Part shown: piece by piece, positions 23,976 through 31,734 of the stretch
Layout of the letters: every line of letters starts with the position of its first letter
How positions within the stretch are numbered: the first letter of the stretch is position 1
DNA from: Paenarthrobacter histidinolovorans
Lineage (GTDB): Bacteria; Actinomycetota; Actinomycetes; Actinomycetales; Micrococcaceae
Length of the DNA stretch: 64,000 nucleotides
Direction: 5' to 3'
Assembly: GCF_014647595.1 (NCBI RefSeq)
Contig: NZ_BMPM01000009.1
Location: 62,001-126,000 of the forward strand
Translations under genes and position numbers: made by a program
The notes under the pieces: model-generated
Databases searched by the model: none
Seen by the model: only the letters and a program-made list of their open reading frames with translations
What the model was told of the DNA's origin: nothing

Positions 23976-25294
23976 ATACGATGACCGAGAAAGTCGCTGA
24001 AACCGAGTCTTCCCCGCGCAGGAGCCTTAAGCGCGTCGCCGCGGCAGCCGCCGTCGGAAATTTCGTCGAATGGTTCGACTCCGCGGCTTATGCGGTCATG
24101 TCCGTCACCATTGCGAAGCTCTTCTTCCCGGATTACTCCACGACGGCGTCACTGCTGGCGGTGTGGGCGATCTTCGCCGGCGGCTTTATCGCCAGGCCGC
24201 TCGGGGCGGCTTTCTTTGGACGCTACGGTGACCGGATTGGCCGCAACAAAATGCTCGGCCTGTGCGTGCTCATCATGAGCGCGGCGACGTTCTGCATCGG
24301 TATCCTGCCGACGTTCGCAGTGATCGGCGTCTGGGCACCCATCCTGCTGTTCCTGTTCCGTGCAGTTCAGGGTTTCACCACCGGTGGTGAGTACACGGGT
24401 TCGTCCGCATTCATCGTTGAGTACGCGCCGGAAGGCAAGCGTGCCACGTATGCGAGCATCATCCCGGCCACTGTTGGTCTGGCTTCTGTTGCCGGTGCGT
24501 TGCTGGGCGCCGCGATCACGGCTACCTTGAGCCCTGCCGATCTGCAGGCCTGGGGCTGGCGGATTCCGTTCCTGCTGGCTGCGCCCCTGGGGTTGATCGG
24601 CCTGTACATCCGGTCCAGGGTGGACGACACCCCGGTGTTCCGTGGCCTTGAGAACAAAGGCGAAGTAGCCAAGCGGCCCCTGGGCGATGCCATCCGGCTG
24701 TGCGCCCGCCAGATCTTCACACTTTTTGGCTACAGCATCACCAACGCCATCGCGTACTACCTGATGAGCAGCTACATGATTGCGTACATGACGTCGAGCC
24801 TCGGCTACTCCTCGGCCGAGTCGATGATCACGAGCGTGATCACGATGCTGGTGTACACAGCGGTCTGCCCACTGGCTGCACGGGCCAGCGACCGTTATGG
24901 GCGTAAACGGATGCTGCTGGTGGCCTGCGTTGGCTTTGTGGTGATGACCATCCCGGCGTTCTCCATCATGCCGCTGGGACTCGGTTTCGCGATCCTGGGG
25001 ACCAGTGTCCTGGGAGCTTTGGTGGCAGTGATCGGTACGTCCAACGTTCCAGCGCTGGTGGAGATGTTCCCTTCATCTGTCCGGGCGTCAGGCTCAGCCA
25101 TTGGCTACACCTTGGCTTACGTGTTGTTTGGTGGGACGGCTCCCTTTGTGGCAACCGGCCTGGTGGCTGGGTTCGGGACACCCCTGGCTCCGGCCTTCTA
25201 CTTGATGGGCATGGCCTTGGTGTCCGCTGTGGTGGTGGTCCTGTTCTTCCGGGAAACGAAGGACCTGTCGCTGTCGCGGACCACGGTTTTGTAG
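23972..25294 (+). CDS. MHS-family MFS organic acid transporter
   Basis: A 440-residue major-facilitator permease with 12 predicted transmembrane segments. The metabolite:H+ symporter signature is clear: VGNFVEWFDSAAYAVMS near residue 30, GRYGDRIGRNKML between TM2 and TM3, and QGFTTGGEYTGS in TM4. It would import the acid activated by the upstream ligase (shikimate, alpha-ketoglutarate and aromatic acids are known MHS substrates). ATG overlaps the ligase stop. A good terminator follows. Confidence 0.94.
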   Translation: MNTMTEKVAETESSPRRSLKRVAAAAAVGNFVEWFDSAAYAVMSVTIAKLFFPDYSTTASLLAVWAIFAGGFIARPLGAAFFGRYGDRIGRNKMLGLCVLIMSAATFCIGILPTFAVIGVWAPILLFLFRAVQGFTTGGEYTGSSAFIVEYAPEGKRATYASIIPATVGLASVAGALLGAAITATLSPADLQAWGWRIPFLLAAPLGLIGLYIRSRVDDTPVFRGLENKGEVAKRPLGDAIRLCARQIFTLFGYSITNAIAYYLMSSYMIAYMTSSLGYSSAESMITSVITMLVYTAVCPLAARASDRYGRKRMLLVACVGFVVMTIPAFSIMPLGLGFAILGTSVLGALVAVIGTSNVPALVEMFPSSVRASGSAIGYTLAYVLFGGTAPFVATGLVAGFGTPLAPAFYLMGMALVSAVVVVLFFRETKDLSLSRTTVL

Positions 25295-25311
25295 TTTCTC
25301 TTGGTTTGAAG

Positions 25312-25354
25312 AGGTTGGGTTGGGCGCATAAAAGCTCCCAGCCCAACCTTTTTT
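25312..25354 (+). terminator. Intrinsic terminator after the MHS transporter
   Basis: AGGTTGGG (25312-25319) pairs with CCCAACCT (25342-25349), extended by a further GGG/CCC, followed by six T (25349-25354). A classical rho-independent terminator. Confidence 0.88.
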
Positions 25355-25376
25355 GTGCGCGTTCACGCCGACGGGC

Positions 25377-25450
25377 CACCACCTAGACGACCGCGAATCA
25401 CCACCTAGATAGCCAAATCCACCACCTAATTTGGGCAAGCCCACCACCTA
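25377..25450. repeat. Four-copy CACCACCTA array, copy A
   Basis: CACCACCTA occurs at 25377, 25399, 25420 and 25442, i.e. steps of 22, 21 and 22 bp. The fourth copy is followed by ATTCTCGATTTCGATCCTGTG. The same four-step pattern with the same spacing recurs at 26813. The two-helical-turn phasing suggests a protein bound in tandem on one DNA face. It precedes the secreted-protein gene at 25562. Confidence 0.85.
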
Positions 25451-25561
25451 ATTCTCGATTTCGATCCTGTGCAAGCAATTCCATTCAGTTAGATGCCGAT
25501 AGGTGCGGTGTTCACCGCAACCAAATTTGGATGCAAAGTATCCAATTACATCGGAGGAAAT

Positions 25562-26530
25562 TTGAAGAAGAATCTCTTGATGTCCACGAGGGTGGTGTTG
25601 GCCACTACAGTAAGCGCGTGCCTCTTGGCGGCCGGTCTTGGCCCTGCAGTGGCAGCCGATGACCGCAGTGATGGGTCGCCGGCGATCGAATACACACAAA
25701 CGAGTCCCTTGAGCGGCGATGCCGAACCGCCCATTGCGACAGTGCCCATTGCGGGCGCTGAAATACTAACGACGGACGAATCATCGCAAGACAGCATTTC
25801 GGTATCGCTACCCGGCACACCGGCGCTTCCCGAAGACGTGGATCTGAGTGGAGTGCCGGCCGGGTTGTTTCACGGGGACGATGCTCCCCTGGTAAGCACG
25901 GCGTTGCCGGATGCATCGGTCACCGCCTACGCAACTGAGTATGGAAGCCAGTCCATCATCAGCATCGAGGGTGAAGCGGCGCCCCACGAGTATCGATTCG
26001 ATCTGGATCTTCCTTCGGGGGCGTCAGCAGAAGTGAACGCTGACGGTTCGGTTCGGATCGTCGACGTCGACGGTCAGCCGCTGGGTCTCGTTCAAGTTCC
26101 GTGGGCATACGATGCCAATGGCGCGAAGGTTCCCACGTCCTTCTCCTTGGCAGGTTCACAGCTCATCCAAACGATTTCCCACGATGCCTCCACGGCTTAC
26201 CCGGTCAAGGCTGATCCAAGCATCCAGTGGATTCCTTGGCCGGTGCTCGCTGTCTGGGGCGCGGAGATAAAGGCCTTCAGCTCTATTTCCGTCGCCCTCG
26301 CGGCTGGCGGGTCATGGGCAGGATGCACTTTCTCGCGGCTCTCTGGAGCTCTGTCCAAGATTGTGAATCAAATCTGCACCGTCGTCGGTATTGCCGGTGT
26401 GAAGGGCGTGGTGGATGCCGTTGCTTCCGTATGGGGACCTTCGTACATCAATAGCAACACCTGTTACGGCGTTCCGTTGTACAACCCCCGGGGCGGCCTT
26501 GCCACGATGCCGGCCAGGGATTGCTGGTAA
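25562..26530 (+). CDS. Secreted protein of unknown function
   Basis: A 322-residue exported protein. TTG 25562 is chosen because GGAGG lies 4 bases upstream and the product then begins MKKNLLMSTRVV, a normal signal peptide cut after PAVA (about residue 29). The mature protein has a beta-rich N-terminal part (YGSQSIISIEGEAAPHEYRF; VDGQPLGLVQVPWAYDANG) and a C-terminal hydrophobic, Gly/Ala-rich segment (ALAAGGSWAGCTFSRLSG) with four cysteines that could form disulfides. No catalytic motif is recognised. Followed 30 bp later by a small membrane protein. Confidence 0.75.
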   Translation: MKKNLLMSTRVVLATTVSACLLAAGLGPAVAADDRSDGSPAIEYTQTSPLSGDAEPPIATVPIAGAEILTTDESSQDSISVSLPGTPALPEDVDLSGVPAGLFHGDDAPLVSTALPDASVTAYATEYGSQSIISIEGEAAPHEYRFDLDLPSGASAEVNADGSVRIVDVDGQPLGLVQVPWAYDANGAKVPTSFSLAGSQLIQTISHDASTAYPVKADPSIQWIPWPVLAVWGAEIKAFSSISVALAAGGSWAGCTFSRLSGALSKIVNQICTVVGIAGVKGVVDAVASVWGPSYINSNTCYGVPLYNPRGGLATMPARDCW

Positions 26531-26560
26531 CACCGGGTACTGCACCGGTGAGGCAAAACC

Positions 26561-26746
26561 ATGAAATGGTATCGCTACGTCCACCCAGCAATTTTCGTTG
26601 CGTCATTTATGCCGCTCGTGCTCTCTCTGGTTCCGTTTTGGCACGGCGTCGCAATACCGCTCCTCGCTCTCATCCCCTTTGCGGCCAACGAGATCTGGCT
26701 TTCCCGGAAAGACAGGAAGCAGTCTGGAGGTAAGACCCCGAGGTAA
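26561..26746 (+). CDS. Small membrane protein
   Basis: A 61-residue protein with two hydrophobic stretches (IFVASFMPLVLSLVPF and VAIPLLALIPFAA) and a basic C-terminus (RKDRKQSGGKTPR). A GTGAGG site precedes ATG 26561. Probably cotranscribed with the secreted protein 30 bp upstream. A possible partner or immunity-type protein, but nothing more can be said. Confidence 0.6.
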   Translation: MKWYRYVHPAIFVASFMPLVLSLVPFWHGVAIPLLALIPFAANEIWLSRKDRKQSGGKTPR

Positions 26747-26758
26747 GCATCAGCGTGA

Positions 26759-26800
26759 CGAACCCTCGGCACGCAGTCTTTGACTGCGACCGGGGGTTCG
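26759..26800. terminator. Long imperfect hairpin after the small membrane gene
   Basis: CGAACCC and GGGTTCG close an imperfect stem that includes CGCAGTC-TTT-GACTGCG at its top. No T run follows. It separates the first repeat-preceded unit from the second array. Confidence 0.6.
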
Positions 26801-26812
26801 TCCGCAGGGATC

Positions 26813-26886
26813 AGCCACCTAGAAGGCGCCTCTTCACCACCTAGACGAAGCCAAAAAGCCCCTAATTTGGCCTCATTCACCACCTA
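26813..26886. repeat. Four-copy CACCACCTA array, copy B
   Basis: Units AGCCACCTA (26813), CACCACCTA (26835), AAGCCCCTA (26856) and CACCACCTA (26878) keep the exact 22/21/22 spacing of copy A. The third units of both arrays continue CCTAATTTGG. The fourth continues GTTTTCCCATTTCGACCTGTG, close to the flank of copy A. It precedes the methyltransferase-like gene at 26974. Confidence 0.82.
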
Positions 26887-26973
26887 GTTTTCCCATTTCG
26901 ACCTGTGGCGCGTTAAACCGCACGTAGTGTCGATTCCAAGAACGAATACGCTGAAACTGGGGGAGTGCCACAG

Positions 26974-27741
26974 ATGAAGACCACACCGGAAAGGGCCATG
27001 GATCCTATCCTGGAGGCTTTGGAACGTGGAGGCCCGCCTCGAGTACAGCGGGAGATATTCGGATTCCGCCTTTATGACCAGATCATCTCCAGGGACCTGA
27101 CGGAGATTCCCGAGATTATGGCCGCTGTTGGGGAAACCCACGGGCCAATCCTCGAGCTGACGTCCGGTTCAGGCCGACTCACCCGGAGCCTAAGTCCCTT
27201 GGGGAGGGAAATGTCCGTGGCGGAGGCGGATATGACTGGTCCTAAACTGGAGGAAACGTATGGTTGCGTTGTCCTCGGGGCCAGTTACGCCACGCTCCTC
27301 GAGCCACGCCGCAGGAAAATGCTGTTCCGCGAGGTGAACCGGTGTCTGGCTCCGGATGGCCGCTTCCTCATGACAGTGGTAAACGCCGATCACCGCGCCG
27401 AACTGGAAGTCATCAACAGGGGCGCCACGATATCGCAGCTGGACCAGGACTCCTTCCTTATCACGGTTGAAAGCCGGGATGCCCTAAACGGCGCATTGCA
27501 CGTGAGCATGAGCCACATCAGCTTCAACGAGCACGGAACCTACAGGTCATCTGAGTACACGAGCGACATCGCTTTCGTGAGCACAGAACTCATCGAAGAA
27601 GAGCTCAGCGCTGAGGGTCTCGGCGTTCTGGAACGCCGGCCCATCACGGTTGGTCCCGAAACTGCCGGCATTCAAGAGCTCAACCTCTGGGTGTGCGCCG
27701 GAAATCAACAGGGCCAGACAGAAGTAGAGGATCGTCCGTGA
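26974..27741 (+). CDS. SAM-dependent methyltransferase-like protein with shortened core
   Basis: A 255-residue class I methyltransferase-like protein. ILELTSGSGRLTRSL (about residues 50-64) is motif I. Where about 30-35 residues with the acidic ribose-binding loop normally follow, the sequence jumps from GREMS to VAEADMTGPKLEETYGCVVLGAS, so the second strand looks missing. Later motifs (CLAPDGRFLMTVVN) are present. ATG 26974 has GGGGGAG 8 bases upstream. Its stop overlaps the next small gene (GTGA). SAM binding is therefore uncertain. Confidence 0.75.
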   Translation: MKTTPERAMDPILEALERGGPPRVQREIFGFRLYDQIISRDLTEIPEIMAAVGETHGPILELTSGSGRLTRSLSPLGREMSVAEADMTGPKLEETYGCVVLGASYATLLEPRRRKMLFREVNRCLAPDGRFLMTVVNADHRAELEVINRGATISQLDQDSFLITVESRDALNGALHVSMSHISFNEHGTYRSSEYTSDIAFVSTELIEEELSAEGLGVLERRPITVGPETAGIQELNLWVCAGNQQGQTEVEDRP

Positions 27742-27920
27742 GTAACAAATCGATGAGCTGGTTAATCCTGGCCCTGGTCCTGACCTTCTATTCCCTCTAC
27801 GTTTTCATTTCCAACGGCAGCGGGTCTGTGTGGTCGCTGATTACAGGCATCATTTGCGCGCTCGGTGCATGCTCAGCCTTCTGGCGCTCGTCGCTGGAAC
27901 GCACAGCGGACCGCGGCTGA
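27738..27920 (+). CDS. Small membrane protein coupled to the methyltransferase-like gene
   Basis: A 60-residue protein with two transmembrane segments (MSWLILALVLTFYSLYVFI and SLITGIICALGACSAF). The GTG start overlaps the upstream stop by GTGA, indicating translational coupling. It parallels the small membrane protein that ends the first repeat-preceded unit. Function unknown. Confidence 0.65.
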   Translation: MSNKSMSWLILALVLTFYSLYVFISNGSGSVWSLITGIICALGACSAFWRSSLERTADRG

Positions 27921-27940
27921 GGTTGCCGCGGTCCGCTGTG
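27902..27940. terminator. Perfect 16-bp hairpin between convergent genes
   Basis: CACAGCGGACCGCGGC (27902-27917), loop TGAGGTT, GCCGCGGTCCGCTGTG (27925-27940). The loop contains the TGA stop of the small membrane gene. It can act for both this gene and the convergent ggt. Confidence 0.75.
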
Positions 27941-27950
27941 CCACCAAGCA

Positions 27951-29807
27951 CTACCTAGGCTTCGGGCCCTTGCCATGGTCGCGGCTATCGCCGGAGACAA
28001 CCATCGCAGAACCCCCTCCGCGACGAGTTGGCTCCGAAACGGCGGTGAGCTTCCCGCCGTCGCCGAATTCAATGGCGGTTGCCGCGCCGATCTCGGCCTG
28101 GGACGTAAAGGCGTCCCCCGCGGGCGTCAGGCTGTGTCCCAGCGCTGTCAGCGCCGGCCCATAAGCATCAATGAACGCCGGCTCGGAGCTCACAGACGTA
28201 CCGTTCCTGGGTGCAGCACGGGGAGCCGCGATGGCCTCAGAGACGGTCATGCCCAAGTCAACACGGTTGATGATCGTCTGCAGGACAGTCGTGATGATGG
28301 TGGAACCACCCGGAGAACCGAGGGCCAGGAACGGCTTGCCTTCGTCCAGGATGATGGTGGGCGACATGGAAGAACGCGGTCGCTTCCCCGGCTGGATACG
28401 GTTGGGGTCGGCGGCATCGTAAACCGTGCTGAAGTCAGTCAACTCGTTGTTCAGCAGGAACCCGCGGCCGGGAACAACGATCCCGGAGCCGCCGGTCTGC
28501 TCAATCGTGAGCGTGTACTCCACCACGTTTCCCCATTTGTCCGCAACGGTCAGGTTGGTGGTGGAGATGTTCTCGGTATCAGAGTCCTTGGCGAGCGGTG
28601 ACGCAGAAGCCGGGCACGCGCCGTCGTAATCCTTGACGTTACCGGGGGCGACCGGCTTCTTGATTGCCTTCGTGGGGTCAATCAGGCAGGAACGCTCCTT
28701 GCCGAACGCCGGATCCAGGAGCGCGTTGGTGGGAACGTCCACGAACGCAGGATCGCCGACGTATTTGCCGCGATCCGCAAACGCAAGCGAACTGGCCTCG
28801 AAATAGTGGTGCAACGCGTCCGTTGCTGTCATTTCGGAGAGGTTGAACGGCGCCAGGATGTTCAACGCCTCCCCAACCGTGGTGCCACCGCTGCTGGAGG
28901 GGGCCATGCCGTAAACATCGTAACCGCGGTAGTTCATGTGGGTGGGGTCCTGATCCACCACCTTGTAGTCGGCCAAATCCTTGGCTGTCATGAAACCAAC
29001 AGGAACGGGCAGCGTCGGATTGGCGACCTTGGGCGGCGCCTGGACGGCAGTGGCGATTTCCGTAGCCAGCTTGCCGCCATAGAAGGCATCCGTGCCTTCC
29101 TTGGCAAGCACCCGATAGGTCGCCGCGAGGTCGTGGTTCTGGAAGACGCTTCCGACGGCGGGAGCCTCGCCACCGGGGAGGAACAGGTCCTTGGTCGACG
29201 TGAAGTTGCTGAACCGCGCCTGGTTGTCCTTGGTTTGCTGCTGGAAGGTCTCGTCCACGACGAAGCCCCGGGTTGCCACCTTGATGGCCGGCTTCAGTGC
29301 GTCACCCAGGTCCATGGTGCCCCACCGTTCCAGGGCGCGCTCCCACGTGGCCGGAGTGCCGGGGACACCGACGGAGACGCCGCTGGTCACCAGTTGTGGG
29401 GTGAAGTCATAGGGCTTCCCTGTGACGGGGTCGATGAACGCATCATTAGGCATAGCGGCCGGAGCAGTTTCGCGGCCGTCAATCGTGCCGACTTTGCCGG
29501 TCTTGGCGTCGTAGAACACGAAGTAGCCGCCGCCACCAATGCCGGCGCTGTAGGGCTCCGTAACTCCAAGGGTTGCCGCAGCAGCGACGGCGGCGTCGGC
29601 TGCGTTGCCGCCCTGCTTCAGGACCTCGATGGCGGCCGCCGATGCCTCAGGATCCACCGTGCTGACAGCTCCGCCATAGCCCGTTGCCGTAGCTGTCTTT
29701 TCCGTTTCACGAGGATCTGCGGAGGCGGGACTGGCTATCCCCACGCTCGTTGCGCTGAGTGCGAAGGCCGCTGCTACGGCGGCCAGTTGACGTCTCACAT
29801 GTGTCAT
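27951..29807 (-). CDS. ggt: Gamma-glutamyltransferase, secreted
   Basis: A 618-residue secreted Ntn hydrolase that cleaves the gamma-glutamyl bond of glutathione and related peptides. It has a Sec signal peptide cut after SPASA (about residue 30). Heavy-chain motifs include GGNAADAAVAAAATLGV and SAGIGGGGYFVFYD. Autoprocessing and catalysis are expected at the threonine of ISTTNLTVAD (about residues 414-423), followed by the substrate-site PGKRPRSSMSPTI and GSPGGSTIITTV motifs. Length is normal. It stands alone, convergent with the small membrane gene. Confidence 0.95.
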   Translation of the reverse strand: MTHVRRQLAAVAAAFALSATSVGIASPASADPRETEKTATATGYGGAVSTVDPEASAAAIEVLKQGGNAADAAVAAAATLGVTEPYSAGIGGGGYFVFYDAKTGKVGTIDGRETAPAAMPNDAFIDPVTGKPYDFTPQLVTSGVSVGVPGTPATWERALERWGTMDLGDALKPAIKVATRGFVVDETFQQQTKDNQARFSNFTSTKDLFLPGGEAPAVGSVFQNHDLAATYRVLAKEGTDAFYGGKLATEIATAVQAPPKVANPTLPVPVGFMTAKDLADYKVVDQDPTHMNYRGYDVYGMAPSSSGGTTVGEALNILAPFNLSEMTATDALHHYFEASSLAFADRGKYVGDPAFVDVPTNALLDPAFGKERSCLIDPTKAIKKPVAPGNVKDYDGACPASASPLAKDSDTENISTTNLTVADKWGNVVEYTLTIEQTGGSGIVVPGRGFLLNNELTDFSTVYDAADPNRIQPGKRPRSSMSPTIILDEGKPFLALGSPGGSTIITTVLQTIINRVDLGMTVSEAIAAPRAAPRNGTSVSSEPAFIDAYGPALTALGHSLTPAGDAFTSQAEIGAATAIEFGDGGKLTAVSEPTRRGGGSAMVVSGDSRDHGKGPKPR

Positions 29808-29915
29808 GGTTTCTCCCAGAACTTTCCCAGACGATGGTGTGGGCGAACGGTTCGGTCACCCTACCCCGGGGTTCTGCGGGGAACAACGGTTGATTCTTGA
29901 AGCAGTGGCAGCGCC

Positions 29916-30860
29916 TCACTGCTGGCCAGCGGCGTGCCGTGCGGCGATGGCCTTTATGGCGACACCCGCCAGCCCTACGCCGACGGCGAGCAACAGCGTT
30001 TGCCCGGCACCGCCGTCGGGCCCCAGCGCGGCGGTCAGGACCTGCCTGCCCATGAGCAGCATTTCAGGGATGTCGCCGGCTATGACCCGGGTCCCCACAA
30101 CTGATTGAGTGGCGGTGAAGACGGCGGGGATGACCCACAGGAATACGAGGTTCAGCGCCCAGACCACCAATCGACGGGGTGGTTTGAGCCCGCACCAGGC
30201 CAGCGAGCAACCCACAAGGGCGGCGGGAAGCCAGTGGGCGATGGTGACGACCTCGAGGGGTAAGTTCCGATGGGAGGCGATGCCGACCGCCCATAACATC
30301 AGCCAGGAAGTCACAGGCGATGCCATGAGCCCAACACCGAGCGTCGTGGTTGCCCGCGACTTCGAAGCAAACAGCAAAACCGCCACGAGTCCGGCGGCCA
30401 CCGACAGTATGACGCCCGCCAGCAGCCCGAAGAAGTAGAAGCTCGCCAACTTTCCGCCCATGAGACCGCTGCCGAGGGTAACGAATGACTGAATGGCCGC
30501 CACGCTGTGCACCAGTAGGACACCGCCAACCGCCCACCATGTGGCTGCGCGGCGGTGAGCAGGTTTCCAGAGCCGTATTGCCAGCCCCGCCGCGGCGCCG
30601 CCGGTAGTCAGGAGGGCGATCAAACCAAGGACTTCGTACTGGCTCAGGGGGAGCAGCGAGAACGGCATCTGATCCGGCATGACTTGGTTGGCCCAGAGAT
30701 TTTGCAAAGGCAGCTTCGCGCCGGTAATCCACCCTGGGACCAGACCGAGGACCGCGGAGAAAACGCCTATCAACAAGGCTATGGCGGGGTAAAAGACCTC
30801 GGTGTCCGGCCGGTGCCCTGAAACCCGGGGGTTCTCCGTTGCTTGCTGGGCATGGCTCAC
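29916..30860 (-). CDS. Polytopic membrane protein of unknown function
   Basis: A 314-residue protein with about eight hydrophobic segments and few charged residues. GTG 30860 is preferred because AGGAG lies 6-7 bases upstream; a longer in-frame version lacks one. It begins with a short polar N-terminus (MSHAQQATENPRVSGHRPD). No transporter signature is recognised. It lies 108 bp downstream of the ggt start on the same strand. Confidence 0.7.
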   Translation of the reverse strand: MSHAQQATENPRVSGHRPDTEVFYPAIALLIGVFSAVLGLVPGWITGAKLPLQNLWANQVMPDQMPFSLLPLSQYEVLGLIALLTTGGAAAGLAIRLWKPAHRRAATWWAVGGVLLVHSVAAIQSFVTLGSGLMGGKLASFYFFGLLAGVILSVAAGLVAVLLFASKSRATTTLGVGLMASPVTSWLMLWAVGIASHRNLPLEVVTIAHWLPAALVGCSLAWCGLKPPRRLVVWALNLVFLWVIPAVFTATQSVVGTRVIAGDIPEMLLMGRQVLTAALGPDGGAGQTLLLAVGVGLAGVAIKAIAARHAAGQQ

Positions 30861-30944
30861 GGAAGCTCCTTGGCGACTGGGATTGGTTGGCGTGATGGGC
30901 ACGAGTAAGCGAGCCAAACCGTATACTACATTGATTGGATTAAC

Positions 30945-30973
30945 TTGACCTGGTGCGCACCCTCATCGATAAA
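30945..30973 (+). promoter_or_regulatory. Candidate housekeeping promoter
   Basis: TTGACC (30945-30950) and GATAAA (30968-30973) with a 17-bp spacer, about 50 bp upstream of the gene at 31025. A good sigma-A-type match. Confidence 0.55.
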
Positions 30974-31024
30974 GATAAGCGGAGAAGCACGCACTGGGAC
31001 TGCGCGAGGTAGGGAAGGTTGCCA

Positions 31025-31594
31025 TTGGCGAATGCCGGAAAAAAGATGGATTCGGCGATCCCACGTGGTGCCCACGTATTTGTTGATGAATCAAAATCGA
31101 AGGCCTATTTCGTTGCCGCCACTGTCGTGAGACCGGAGTCCCTCGCATCTGCAAGGCGGGCAGTTTCGGTTTTGCGCCGCGCTGGTCAGCGCAGCGTTCA
31201 CTTCAAGAGCGAGAGTGATAGTTCGAGGAATGCCTTCCTAGGGGGTGCGATTCAAGCTGGGCTGAGTGTTCGCCTGTATATCGCTCGCGGAATGCCTGAC
31301 AAAGTTGCCCGGCCTTTGTGCTTGGAACGCCTCATGGACGACCTGATTCCAGGCAGAGCTGCAAAGCTGGTGCTGGAAAGTGACGCATCCTTGGAGCAAG
31401 CAGACCGTCGCATTATTGCGCGGCATCTTCGGGAAAACGATACTGATGGCTCATTGCGCTACATGCACTGCCGGCCCCACGAAGAACCTCTTCTCTGGGT
31501 GAGTGATGCCGTTGCCTGGTGTCACCAAAAAGGTGGCGATTGGATTCGAAGGGCAGCCCCGCTCGTGGATGAGCTCATCCAGTGCGTTCCTTAA
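31025..31594 (+). CDS. DUF3800-like hypothetical protein
   Basis: A 189-residue protein. TTG 31025 is chosen since GGGAAGG lies 6 bases upstream; ATG 31046 is an alternative. HVFVDESKSKAYFVAATVV (about residues 16-34) has the first-strand VDES motif of DUF3800-type RNase H-like proteins, and SDAVAWCHQKGGDWIRRAAP near the C-terminus resembles their last helix. A histidine/lysine block VHFKSESDSSR lies between. It stands alone with its own promoter, has lower GC than its neighbours and may be a transferred defence-type gene. Confidence 0.6.
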   Translation: MANAGKKMDSAIPRGAHVFVDESKSKAYFVAATVVRPESLASARRAVSVLRRAGQRSVHFKSESDSSRNAFLGGAIQAGLSVRLYIARGMPDKVARPLCLERLMDDLIPGRAAKLVLESDASLEQADRRIIARHLRENDTDGSLRYMHCRPHEEPLLWVSDAVAWCHQKGGDWIRRAAPLVDELIQCVP

Positions 31595-31734
31595 ATACCG
31601 CAGGTCCGGCTCGTCATACCATCCGGAAGACTGCCAGACCCACTTCGCAGGGCTATTGCCCATTGCACTAACGATGCTACCCCATTGCAGGTTTGGGTGT
31701 GGTCCTCGTTCCTTACTCAGCTGCGTAAAAATGA

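Noticed and set aside
25377..26886. CRISPR array
   Set aside because: The units are only 9 bp with 12-13 bp between them, four per cluster, and some are imperfect. No cas genes are present. They look like phased binding sites.
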